64,000 nt of DNA, taken from Carpediemonas membranifera. Taxonomy: Eukaryota > Fornicata. Each line of letters starts with the position of its first letter. The first letter of the stretch is position 1. A program made the position numbers and the translations under genes. Below are positions 10,901 to 19,013 of this stretch, one piece after another. The notes beneath the pieces are model-generated. The model was not told the DNA's origin, did no database searches, and was given only the letters and a program-made list of their open reading frames with translations. Location of the stretch: positions 1 through 64,000 of the forward strand of contig JAHDYR010000005.1 of NCBI GenBank assembly GCA_019828565.1. Direction: 5' to 3'.

Positions 10901-11416
10901 TGTGTTCGCCTCAAGGGCGGTGCCCGGATCGAGCGTCATAACGGCGTCAGAGACGCCATCTACGACGTTTGCTCGGAGCAGTTCGTCCCCAAACGGCGCG
11001 AGGTTCCGCTGGATCACACCAGTATGGCCTACATGCCCAACGGGACGGGCCCGACGGAGGTGAAGGCCGATCTGCTCATGCTAGCGGCAACGTCAGCTGA
11101 TGGAACGCCCCTCCACGGCGATATGATCGTCGATGTGGTCGTCTCACAGTCGATCAAGGATGGGATCCGTGACAAGGCCGCTCAGTTCTCGAGGTTCGAC
11201 TGCGAGCTCATCGCGGCCAGCTGTGACCTCGTTGGCAACACGAGAGCTGACCCCGAGGACCGCAAGTCGTGCTGGGTGTGGCGTCTGTGCGAGAGGCTCG
11301 GTCTGAGCGCGGAGGTCCGTCGGGACCTGCGCAGTCGGGTCGTCTTGGCTGTGTGGGCTGGGAACGCGGCGGTCATCCGTGACTACCGCGAGCAGTGCCG
11401 CGTGGCACAGCTCTAA
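7993..11416 (+). CDS. RLE-1 ORF2: reverse transcriptase + zinc finger + restriction-like endonuclease
   Basis: The N-terminal 170 residues are Ser/Pro-rich linker. RT motifs follow: APGPSGLS, KPRPVSIG, ALDLTNAYG (catalytic Asp), GIPQGDPTSPLLF, and YQDD near residue 656. The first frame stops at 10573-10575; the following frame, entered at the AAAAA run near 10547-10551, carries the rest to 11416. That part has CPLCG...H-x3-C (C-x2-C-x8-H-x3-C) near 10854-10905 and then an RLE-like core with KADLLML and DMIVDVVV, the acidic residues expected of the PD-(D/E)xK fold. Total length would be about 1,140 residues. The break is either a +1 shift or one surplus A in the run. Confidence 0.88.
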
Positions 11417-11479
11417 CTGTGGTGTGCCCTTCGCGTGTGAGAGAGGCGTCGTAGTCGAGCCAGTCGAGACATCCGAGAT

Positions 11480-11497
11480 TTTTGCACATGTGCAAAA
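11480..11497 (+). repeat. Perfect palindrome in RLE-1 3' UTR
   Basis: TTTTGCACATGTGCAAAA, 18 bases, self-complementary; the same sequence is in the truncated copy at 7464-7481. It may be a stem recognised by the element's own RT, but no function can be shown. Confidence 0.7.
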
Positions 11498-11624
11498 TTT
11501 CGATTTCCCGAAAGCGACCCCGCCGAGGCTTACGACTCCGACTACATAACCCACGAGCTCTACTAGGGACCCCCACCTTGCTGACCCTCTGCGCGCGGTA
11601 AGAACGTTCTTTCAGATGATTAAA

Positions 11625-11697
11625 GGGCGTGTAGCTCAGTTGGTAGAGCGCGTGCTTAGCATGCACGAGGCCCTGGGTTCAAATCCCAGCTCGTCCA
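11625..11697 (+). tRNA. tRNA-Ala(AGC)
   Basis: Cloverleaf: acceptor GGGCGTG with CTCGTCC, including the G3:U70 pair that marks tRNA-Ala; D stem GCTC/GAGC; anticodon stem CGTGC/GCACG with loop TTAGCAT; T stem CTGGG/CCCAG with TTCAAAT; discriminator A. No CCA is encoded. A TTTT terminator lies at 11700-11703. Its first 14 bases are the RLE-1 target duplication, so the gene survived the insertion. Confidence 0.95.
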
Positions 11698-11740
11698 CAT
11701 TTTACAGCACTTTTAGCTATGTAATGATGGTCTTGCACAA

Positions 11741-12235
11741 TTAGTTTTTTCTGGGGCGCTTATCGCTCTTGGGGGCGACTCTGGCACTGGAGCGGGCCTC
11801 TGCGATGAGGACGGTGAGGCTCTCGGAATCACGGATCCTGGAACGTCGGGCTCTGACGTAGTCCTTGACTGCGTCGGCGTAGTGAAAGCCATTGATGTCC
11901 TTAATGAGGAGAAGCTCATGACGGAGCATTAGCTGAAGCTTGATCGTCTCGGTTGTCCAGCTCGGGTGGAGGACGATGTCCCTGTAGAGCATCTGCAGCC
12001 ATTCGGACTCGTTACGCATGGCTAGTGAGTCCGGGTGGCGCCACTCCAGCGACATTAAATCTCGAAGCGTCAATAACTCGCCTGTTAGTTCGTTGATGCG
12101 CTTCTGCGGATCTGGGATCTTCTCTGCTTCAGGCGTGCGGTCCCCGGTGTTGTTCTCGGTTTCTTCAGCCATCTGGCCGTAATTGATTCGATCCCGATTC
12201 GTTCGGCTCGAATAAATCGAATCAGGCAGATCCAT
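11741..12235 (-). pseudogene. DIRS-type gag remnant
   Basis: A 164-codon frame. Its C-terminal half (LRHELLLIKDINGFHYADAVKDY...) aligns with the DIRS-1 gag (LARYKLLMVKDEYDDATSDRAANL...), and both end in a basic tail. No RT or recombinase follows on the minus strand before tRNA-Ala, so this is the isolated start of an element. The upstream CCAG-ATGG context resembles the gag start of DIRS-5. It lies between two tRNA genes. Confidence 0.6.
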
Positions 12236-12276
12236 CGCCCATGCTCCATTATCTCACGCCGGAGCTGACGTCTCAA

Positions 12277-12347
12277 GCATCAGTGGTGTAGGGGTATCAT
12301 CGCACGTTGCCATCGTGTGGACCCGGGTTCGAATCCCGGCTGATGCA
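12277..12347 (+). tRNA. tRNA-Gly(GCC)
   Basis: Acceptor GCATCAG pairs perfectly with CTGATGC; anticodon loop TTGCCAT gives GCC; T stem CCGGG/CCCGG with TTCGAAT; discriminator A; TTTT at 12350-12353. Length 71, as usual for tRNA-Gly. Confidence 0.95.
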
Positions 12348-12385
12348 GATTTTGTTTCCGAGTGCCAAAAATGCACGCCAGAGAA

Positions 12386-12441
12386 TCCACAAAGTGTGGC
12401 TCTATAACAGAGAGCCCTCCTCTTAAATCCAACCAAAATGG
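12386..12441 (-). repeat. DIRS terminal sequence (DIRS-2 end)
   Basis: Matches 16455-16510 and 19668-19723. It contains the hairpin CCACAAAGTGTGG and the stretch around CCTCTTAAATCCAACC. Here it is followed by a run of eight or nine G instead of GGGACAATCC, so only the outermost ~55 bp is shared. Confidence 0.8.
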
Positions 12442-12520
12442 GGGGGGGCGAGTATTTACTTCGGGTGGCTTCCCCGAGCTCTTATGACAGACCCGGGTAA
12501 ATCCTCGTCTCGCGATCCGG

Positions 12521-12730
12521 TCAGGTCCGAAACGGCTCCGACACCTGCCGATGCGTTTCGAAGTGTGACCTAAAGTGCACATTGATCGGCGCGCGCAGGT
12601 GCCAGTGATGGTCCTGTGACAGGAGTCAGGTCCGAAACGGCTCCGACACCTGCCGATGCGTTTCGAAGTGTGACCTAAAGTGCACATTGATCGGCGCGCG
12701 CAGGTGCCAGTGATGGTCCTGTGACAGGAG
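12521..12730. repeat. Tandem duplication, 2 x 105 bp
   Basis: Unit starts TCAGGTCCGAAACGGC and ends CCTGTGACAGGAG; 12521-12625 and 12626-12730 are identical by eye. It is non-coding, in the DIRS-2 tail. It may be part of the split-direct-repeat system of such elements or a simple duplication. Confidence 0.85.
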
Positions 12731-12955
12731 CCAGCTAGCTGTCCTAGCCTCTAGACATACTTGCTCTACCCAACGGGGATATCCCACCGGCAACGAGCAT
12801 AGTGGAATGGCTTGCAGGCACGCTTGCGAGCCCAAACCGACCGTCTCCTCGAGAGACCGCGTCAAAGAATGTCTGTTGTGGCTTACATCTGCCGTTGTAA
12901 CGCGTGTCAGCCCCACCCTACCTAGCTCTCCCAGCCACTAGCTCCCGTCAGAGAT

Positions 12956-14090
12956 TTAAAGTGGTGGTTGGAGAAGGATGGAGGCCAGGTGACCCTGGAC
13001 CCCTGGATGGGTGCGTACCCCGTTACCCATGTACCTCAGCATGCTCTTCGTAGATGACCACGTGCCCATTGAAAGGAGGACCTCCGTGTTTGTGTTGGCC
13101 ACTGCCAGCTCAGTAGCTGCCCCCTTGCGGAAGGAGTGCCATGAAACGCTCGGGCCGAAGGCGCTGTGGATCCATGTGCGGAGGGTGGACGCTGCAAGTG
13201 GACACGTGAGTGATATACCTCCCGATGGACCGATCGTGCGCCAGATCGAGTCGGAATTGTGTCGCGTCGCAGTTGGGACCCAGGCCTTGAGGGCTCTTGC
13301 CGGGTTGAAGCGGTCCCATGACCTGTTAGGAATAAGCTTATGGATGCCCTTGGCCGTCTTGGTGCGGGGGAACCAGAGCATAGCGTTGCCCTGTTCATCG
13401 AAAGAGATGTCGCCTCTCGTCAGGCCGAAGATCTCGCCTCCCTGGCTGACTGAGATGAATGTAAGTGCAGCGAACAGCGCTACCTGGAACGCTTTCGGTG
13501 AGGAGCGTCGCCTGTCGACGACCTTGCGGACCTGGGCTCTGGTCACCGGTAGTGCGCCTCCTGTTAGGCCGTCGAGAGATGCTACGTTCTCCGCACTCTT
13601 GATGATCTGCCTGGCTTCTGGCGGAGGTCGCCAGTTGGAGACGAGTGGAGCCGCTTGACAGATCCAGTAGCCCTTTCTGTGGATACTCTGCGGGCTAGTG
13701 GTCTCGCCCTCGGCGAGGAGGAATGCTCTGAGTTGTTCGGCGTCGGAGAGGGCTGCCTGTCGCGATAGGACGAACTTAGAGACCCAGCCAGCCGCTGAGC
13801 GGCGCGATGACTCGTTTCGGAAGTGAGATAGCCTGTCGTGGCGGAGGAGTTCGTCGAACGGGTCTTGACGATCATCGCAATCATTCTGATCTTTCCTTGC
13901 CTCTCGGTCCAGGATAGCTCCGTGTTGAGCATGTGCGAGGAGTGGACTCTGAGATACATCTTGTGTTGGGACAGCCGTTTCAGCGCTCTGACTTCGGGTG
14001 AGTTGAGATCGGGGAAGAGGAGTATTGCCGCTGACCTCCACGTCCGAGGGGACGTAGTCGGGGTCTGAGGCGTCCGAATCTTCTCCAGAC
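12956..14090 (-). CDS. DIRS-2 tyrosine recombinase
   Basis: Recombinase that would insert the circular cDNA. The frame differs from RT-RNase H and overlaps its end by up to 500 bases. It begins with a Ser/Asp-rich segment and the motif SDPDYVPSDVE, shared with DIRS-5. The catalytic HSFRKGAATELA box (H-x2-R) and the C-terminal GTWSSTKSMLRYMG with the nucleophile Tyr are present. The first catalytic Arg, found as SRG in DIRS-1, -4 and -5, reads SQG here (VSQGGEIFGL), so activity is doubtful. The same frame stays open upstream into gag without stops, but that stretch is a shadow of RT. No clear initiator Met was identified. Confidence 0.85.
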
Positions 14091-15732
14091 GACGATGTGC
14101 CGCTCCCAAGAGCGCTGTCGGCGGAGCCAGATAGATCCTGGCGCCGGTCCAGGAGCGCTGGAAGCCGTGATCGTCGAGGGACCAAGCTTTCCTGACGAAT
14201 CCTGGCAGTGCGAGCTTCTTGTCCGGAGATGCAGTGACGTCTATCTCCGCCGGACCCCACTTGGCCATTATCGTCTCGAGTACCTCGCGGGGTGAGTGCC
14301 AATCGAGCTTTGCGAATCTCGACAGCCGGTCCGCCTGGACATTGAGGTGCCCTGCGATATGGAAGCAGTGAATATCGACATTCTTCGTGTTCACCGTGGT
14401 GAAGATATCCTGCAGGAGTCGAATGGCCGTGTCGGCGAGACATGGGGAGCCCTGGCGGTTGACCCATGCGATGGCCGCGGTGTTGTCCGAAAAGATAGCT
14501 AGTTGGGTCCTGGTGCGCTGGGTTGGGGTGAGCTTGATAGCCTGGCCAATCGCGTAGAGCTCCTTGACTCCGATATGAGAGTCTCGGAACTCGGGAGGAA
14601 AGCGGCCTTGAGCCGAGCGGCCCTGGTCGCCGTTGAATAGGCAGGCGCCCCACGCGAAGGAGGACGCGTCGGATGCGACCGAGAGCTGGAGTTCGTCCTT
14701 GATCTCCCAGTCTGCCCTGACCTGAGCGAAGGGTCTGGATGGACGATCTCTGAGCAGCGCTAGCCAGCTGTTGAGCTGGCGACGCATCTGCTGCGAGATG
14801 TGAAGCGTCGGGGCGGGATGTAGGGCCTGGAGTGATCTGAGCTGGAGCCTGGCGAACTGTGTCGTACTTGCGAAGAACGAGAGGCGGCCTAGTAGGCGTT
14901 GCCACTCGGTTGCATCGATCCTGCCGGCCCTGAGGGCCTGCTCGATTGATGTTGCATAGCGATCGGCTCTGTCCTTGGAAATCTGCAGTGTCTCGGCGGC
15001 TGTGTTGATGGTGACTCCTAGGTACTCCAGGCGTTGTGTGGGAGTTAGGATGCACTTGTTGAGCCCTGGGATAGCTCCCAGCGACCTCATGAGCGCGACT
15101 ATTTGGGGAGCGGCGTCTGCTAGGTGGCGACGTGACCGATGTGAGATGAGAAAGTCGTCGAGGTACACCGCTATTGTCACGTTGAAGCGGTTCGCGAGTA
15201 TCTTTGCTAGCTGGATGGACGTAGACTGGAACACGAACGGGGCAGCGGTCCAGCCGAACCCTAGTGTGTTGTATCTGTACGCCTGCCCGTTCGGGAGGAC
15301 GATCCCCAGTAGCGTGGAGTCGGTCGGAGCCACACCCATCTGGTGGTAGCCGGAGGCTAAGTCGATCTTGAGCATGAAGTCGTTGCGCTTGAGGTTGCGC
15401 ACTGCTCGTTTTAGGCCGAAGAGCCGGAAGACCCGCGTCTCCGCAGTGATTGCGTTGAGGTCGCGTAGGTCGTGTACCGGGCGGACATCGTGCTCGCCCT
15501 TTGCAACCGCGAAGAGCGGGGCACTGTGCCGGAGTTGCCCGCTGGTACAGGGTGAGATCACGCCAAGTCGGACCATCTCGTCGAGCTTTGGGGTGAGCCG
15601 TGGGTCCAGGCGCCGTTGTGGCGTGGGTGGCGGGGGAGTGCCTGTTAGCTTGATAGGTACGCCGTGACGGAGCCAGCCGACCACCTCGTCCGAGGCGCCG
15701 AGCCTTTCCCATAACCACCACCTCGCGTTCAT
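13582..15732 (-). CDS. DIRS-2 reverse transcriptase-RNase H
   Basis: Starts at Met of MNARWWLWERLGAS. RT motifs: SAPLFAV, VRPVHDLRDLN, MLKIDLASGYHQ (catalytic Asp), FGWTAAPFVFQS, VYLDDFLIS (catalytic YLDD). RNase H motifs: SDASSFAWGACLF, VKELYAI, SDNTAAIAWV, HIAGHLNVQADRLSR. The C-terminal 150 codons overlap the recombinase frame. This frame is whole over about 717 codons, the best preserved RT of the DIRS elements here. Confidence 0.9.
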   Translation of the reverse strand: MNARWWLWERLGASDEVVGWLRHGVPIKLTGTPPPPTPQRRLDPRLTPKLDEMVRLGVISPCTSGQLRHSAPLFAVAKGEHDVRPVHDLRDLNAITAETRVFRLFGLKRAVRNLKRNDFMLKIDLASGYHQMGVAPTDSTLLGIVLPNGQAYRYNTLGFGWTAAPFVFQSTSIQLAKILANRFNVTIAVYLDDFLISHRSRRHLADAAPQIVALMRSLGAIPGLNKCILTPTQRLEYLGVTINTAAETLQISKDRADRYATSIEQALRAGRIDATEWQRLLGRLSFFASTTQFARLQLRSLQALHPAPTLHISQQMRRQLNSWLALLRDRPSRPFAQVRADWEIKDELQLSVASDASSFAWGACLFNGDQGRSAQGRFPPEFRDSHIGVKELYAIGQAIKLTPTQRTRTQLAIFSDNTAAIAWVNRQGSPCLADTAIRLLQDIFTTVNTKNVDIHCFHIAGHLNVQADRLSRFAKLDWHSPREVLETIMAKWGPAEIDVTASPDKKLALPGFVRKAWSLDDHGFQRSWTGARIYLAPPTALLGAAHRRLEKIRTPQTPTTSPRTWRSAAILLFPDLNSPEVRALKRLSQHKMYLRVHSSHMLNTELSWTERQGKIRMIAMIVKTRSTNSSATTGYLTSETSHRAAQRLAGSLSSSYRDRQPSPTPNNSEHSSSPRARPLARRVSTERATGSVKRLHSSPTGDLRQKPGRSSRVRRT

Positions 15733-15738
15733 CGACGG

Positions 15739-16312
15739 GAATTGATGAACAGAGGTTGTTATGTTCTCTTCTTCTTGTGAAACCCCCCATGTTACCGTTG
15801 GTGTCCTTACGCCTGCCCTTAGAGCGGGCCTTCGCTGCGCAGTAAGCGATGGTGCGGCTGCTCTTGCTTTCTGTGCTGTTGAAGAGGTCCTGAAACAGCT
15901 CGGTCGTGGCATCGGACCAGTTATCATCTTTGAGGTCTAGGACCATTCTACGAGCCTGTAGTTCGAGAAGAAGACGTTGTTTCGTCGCGGAATCTGGGAG
16001 AGCACTAGTGATCACGACAACGCGTTGAAGCCACTTCGCTTCTGCCTTGAGAGGTCTCTTGCTTGGTAACTCCGAGAAGGTGTCCATCTCTGCCAGAGTT
16101 GCATCTATGTCCTCCATCGTGTCCTCCTCCAACGATTCGGAGGTATTGAACCTAGCAACGGTGGAACTTTCGAGCATTTCGTCGTCAGGTTCTTTCTCTG
16201 GCGGAGGCGGAGGAGCAAGCCTGTTCAGGGCTTCGGACATGGAATTGATTGAAGCTTCTAGCTTATCTAAGCGTGTTGCCGTCGGATCCGGCGGATCCGA
16301 ACCTTGCGCCAT
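15739..16312 (-). CDS. DIRS-2 gag-like protein
   Basis: About 190 residues homologous to DIRS-3 gag: PDPTATRLDKLEASI, a PPPPP run, LPSKRPLKAEAKWL, DLKDDNWSDATTELF, ending in a basic KARSKGRRKD region. It presumably coats element RNA. The ATG lies 5 bases after the CGCAGTTTATGCGG hairpin. The stop seen in DIRS-3 after GGFHKKHKK is absent; the frame here continues without a stop, probably an indel near GGFTRRRE. Confidence 0.75.
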
Positions 16313-16317
16313 TCTGT

Positions 16318-16331
16318 CCGCATAAACTGCG
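16318..16331 (-). promoter_or_regulatory. Conserved hairpin before DIRS-2 gag
   Basis: Minus strand CGCAGTTTATGCGG, a 4-bp stem CGCA/TGCG with loop GTTTA, just before the gag ATG. The same motif precedes gag in DIRS-3 and DIRS-5. Confidence 0.6.
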
Positions 16332-16451
16332 TGACTCGCCTGACCGGCGAAACACCTTTTGCCCGGAGTGAGGCTATCGCATCGCCCTCCGCTCCGGGCC
16401 CGTTACCCGAGGTAACCTTACTGACGATGTAGCGCCAGATGATCTGACACG

Positions 16452-16669
16452 CTTTCCACAAAGTGTGGCTCTATATCAGAGAGACCTCCTCTTAAATCCA
16501 ACCAAAATGGGACAATCCCGCAAGACGTCCCTGTGGGACTAAAGCTTTGGGCCGGCGAGTCTATCTCGCCTCGACCAGAGTTAAGAATTAATGATGAATC
16601 CAGGCCGGCGAGTCCGTCTCGCCTCGGCCGTTCCCCTCGAACGCGGATGTTTAATGGAGGGGGTGGTTA
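16452..16669 (-). repeat. DIRS terminal region with hairpins (DIRS-3 end)
   Basis: Non-coding tail after the recombinase stop. It holds two similar stem-loops, GGCGAGTCTATCTCGCC and GGCGAGTCCGTCTCGCC, plus GTCCCTGTGGGAC and the outermost CCACAAAGTGTGG. The same array is at 19665-19880. Confidence 0.8.
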
Positions 16670-17360
16670 AAAGTGGGGCCCGAGAAGGCTGAGGTTCATC
16701 CTCCTGGTGAGGTCCTCGTTTGTTCTGATGGCGTCAGCGACATAGCTGCGGAGGGATGTGACGTCCTTCCATGTGCCCATAGAGAGGATCACCTCCAGCG
16801 GGACTCCTGAGAGAGCCATCTCCGACGCTGCCCCCTTACGGAAGCTGTGGAGACCCTTACCTTGGCAGCGGTCGGGGGGCGCCAGTCAGACACGAGTGGG
16901 GCGGCCTCGCAAATCCAGTAGCCTTTCCTGTGTATCGACTGTGGGCCCGACGTGGTACCCTCGGTCAGAAGGAACTCTTTGAGCTGTTGCGCGTGTGAGT
17001 GGCTCGCGTTGCGGGATTGGAGGAATTTGGCGACCCAGCCCGCTGCTGTGCGGCGCGACGATTCGTTTCTGAAATGTGATAGTCGGTCGTCAGCGAGGAG
17101 GGCTTGGAACGGGTCCTCAGGATAAGCGCCACGAAGCGGATCTTGCCCTTGTCTGTCGCTGTCCAGGCTAGCTCGGACTGCAGGAGGTGTTTCGCCTGGA
17201 CTCTGAGGTACAACTTGAGGGGTGTCAAACGTTTGATGGCTCGGACCTCGGGCGAGTTGAGGTCCGGGCACAGGACTATCGCCGCTGATCTCCAGTGTCG
17301 AGGGTTCCTAGTCTGGGTCGAGGCGTGTATTGTCTGGAGGCGACGACACGTCACTCCAAG
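16670..17360 (-). pseudogene. DIRS-3 tyrosine recombinase, internally deleted
   Basis: The N-terminal motif reads LDPD then TAG where DIRS-2 and DIRS-5 have DPDYVPSDVE, so there is a nonsense codon. The core-binding part (DRLSHFRNESSRRTAAGWVAKF, HRKGYWICEAAPLVSDWRPP) is present to about 16860. Sequence then jumps straight to the GLHSFRKG box, out of frame; roughly 180 codons including the first catalytic Arg are missing. The distal box and Tyr (SLRSYVADAI) follow, identical to DIRS-4. Confidence 0.8.
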
Positions 17361-17885
17361 AAGGGCTATAGGAGGAGCTATATAAATCCTGACTCCCCTC
17401 CAGTCCATCTGGAAGCCGTTGTCGTGGATTGACCAGGCTAGTTCTGCAAAGCCTGGTAAGGCCAGAACCTTGTCGGGGCGTGCTGTGACGTCGATCTCGA
17501 CCGGCCCCCACTTGCGCATGATGGTTTCCAAGACTTCTCGGGGTGACGACCAGTCGAGCTTGGCGAACCTGGAGAGCCTGTCCGCCTGGACGTTCAGGTG
17601 TCCGGCAATATGGAAGCAGTGGACGTCGAGGCGCTTGGTTTCTGCCGTGTTGTAGATGTCCTGTAGGATCTGGTGTGCGGCTGGGGGGAGGTTCGGCGAT
17701 CCCCGTCTGTTTACCCAGCTGATGGCAGCTGAGTTGTCGGCAAAGACTGTGAGAGAGGAGCGTGACTCCTGCTGGGGCACGAGATTGATCGCCTGAGCGA
17801 TCGCGAAGAGCTCCTTGACGCCAATGTGTTCCCCCTTGAGATGAGGGGGGAAGGCACCCTGTGATGCCGCTCCCTTCTCCCCCAT
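16965..17885 (-). pseudogene. DIRS-3 RNase H and connection domain (second frame)
   Basis: Continues the RT below after a frame break at the CCCCC run near 17879-17883. Motifs: VKELFAIAQAI, FADNSAAISWVNRRGSP, HIAGHLNVQADRLSRFAKLDW, and a conserved connection region (WGPVEIDVTARPDKVLALPGF, WRSAAIVLCPDLNSPEVRA) to the overlap with the recombinase frame. Confidence 0.8.
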
Positions 17886-18984
17886 TGAACAGGCATGCTC
17901 CCCAGCCGGACGTTGATGCGTCTGAGGTGACAGAAATCTGGAGCGTATCGCGTATTTCCCAGTCCGCTCTTGCTTCGGCGAACCTCTTGGGTGGGCGATC
18001 GCGGAGGAGGACTTGCCACGCCGCCAGCTGCCTGCGGATTTGGCTGGAGAGGTGGACGGTCTCCGTTGTAGGGGTGGCCTGCAGTGGTCTGAGTGCGAGG
18101 CGGGCGAACTGTGTGGTCCCTGCGAAGAATGACAGACGGCCTAGGAGCTTCTGCCAGTCTGAAGCTGTGATGGACCCGACCCGGAGGGCCTTGGCGATCG
18201 TGGCCGTGTAGGTCTCGGCCTTGTCTTTTGAGATTCTTAGGGACTCGCTTGCGGTGTCTATGTGGACACCTAGGTAGTCTACCTGCTGGGTCGGCGTGAG
18301 GACGCACTTGTTGAGGCCCGGTATCGCCCCCAGCGATAGCATGAGGTCGATGATCTGCGGGGTGACCGAAGCTAGGTACGATGGGGAGGCATGGGACACT
18401 AAGAAGTCGTCGAGATAGACCGCGATGGTCACCCCGAACCTGTGTGCGATGATCTTTGCAAGCTGTATGGTCGTGCTCTGGAACACGTACGGCGCCGCTG
18501 TCCATCCGAAGCCGAGTGTGTTGTACCTGAATGCGCGGCCGTCCGGTAGGACCACGCCTAGGAGGGGGGAGTCTCGCGAGGCGACGCCAAGTTGGTGGTA
18601 TCCCGATGCTAGGTCTATCTTGATCATGTAGTCGTTCTTGTGCAGATTGCGGACCGCCCGTCTGATGCCGAACAGACGAAACACCCTCAGCTCTGCTGTC
18701 AACTCGTTCAGGGCTCGGAGGTCGTGCACGGGGCGGACATCGTCTTTGCCCTTCGACACCGCGAACAGGGGTGCGCTGTGACGCAGTTCGTCTATCGGGC
18801 ACGGGGAGAGGACGCCCTTGGCGACTAGCTCTTCGATCTTCGGGAGTAGGCGGGGGTCCACTCGCCTTTGCGGTTCTGGTGGAGGGGGCGCAGAGGTGAG
18901 GTGGATAGGGACGCCATCCCGCAGCCAGCTTACTACCTCGGGGGAGGCACCGAGTCTTGCCCACACCGGCCACTTTTTGTTCAT
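17880..18984 (-). CDS. DIRS-3 reverse transcriptase
   Basis: Starts at ATG of MNKKWPVWARLGAS, 27 bases after the gag stop. RT boxes: VRPVHDLRALN, MIKIDLASGYHQ, FGWTAAPYVFQS, VYLDDFLVS. RNase H begins (SDASTSGWGACLFNGGEG) just before the homopolymer frame break. The short gap after gag suggests reinitiation or a separate mRNA. Confidence 0.88.
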
Positions 18985-19013
18985 TGACGGGAACTGAACA
19001 TCTGTGGCAAGGG

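Larger units (their letters stand above)
7620..11624 (+). mobile_element. RLE-1: non-LTR retrotransposon inserted in tRNA-Ala
   Basis: About 4.0 kb with two frames, RT, CCHC zinc finger and restriction-like endonuclease, in the order used by R2/CRE-type early-branching non-LTR elements. It is flanked by a 14-bp duplication that begins at nucleotide 1 of tRNA-Ala. It would move by target-primed reverse transcription: nick, prime on the target, copy. The 3' end is a short ...GATTAAA. Because the duplication starts exactly at tRNA base 1, the downstream tRNA remains complete. Confidence 0.9.
12386..16451 (-). mobile_element. DIRS-2: DIRS-like tyrosine-recombinase retrotransposon
   Basis: Gag, RT-RNase H and tyrosine recombinase on the minus strand. 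The right end abuts the terminal sequence of DIRS-3. The left end is placed at the conserved terminus (12386-12441) shared with DIRS-3 and DIRS-4. Elements of this order integrate with a recombinase rather than a DDE integrase, so no target duplication is expected, and none is seen. The 12442-12955 tail holds no gene but contains a 105-bp tandem duplication. Confidence 0.8.

Noticed and set aside
12254-12436. 60-codon minus frame across tRNA-Gly
   Set aside because: Antisense of the tRNA plus DIRS terminus; the AGIRTRV stretch comes from the tRNA T arm.
12956-16312. One 1,118-codon open frame read as a single protein
   Set aside because: Its ends are gag and recombinase, but the middle is the off-frame shadow of RT-RNase H. 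The middle has no homology, while the other frame has all RT motifs.
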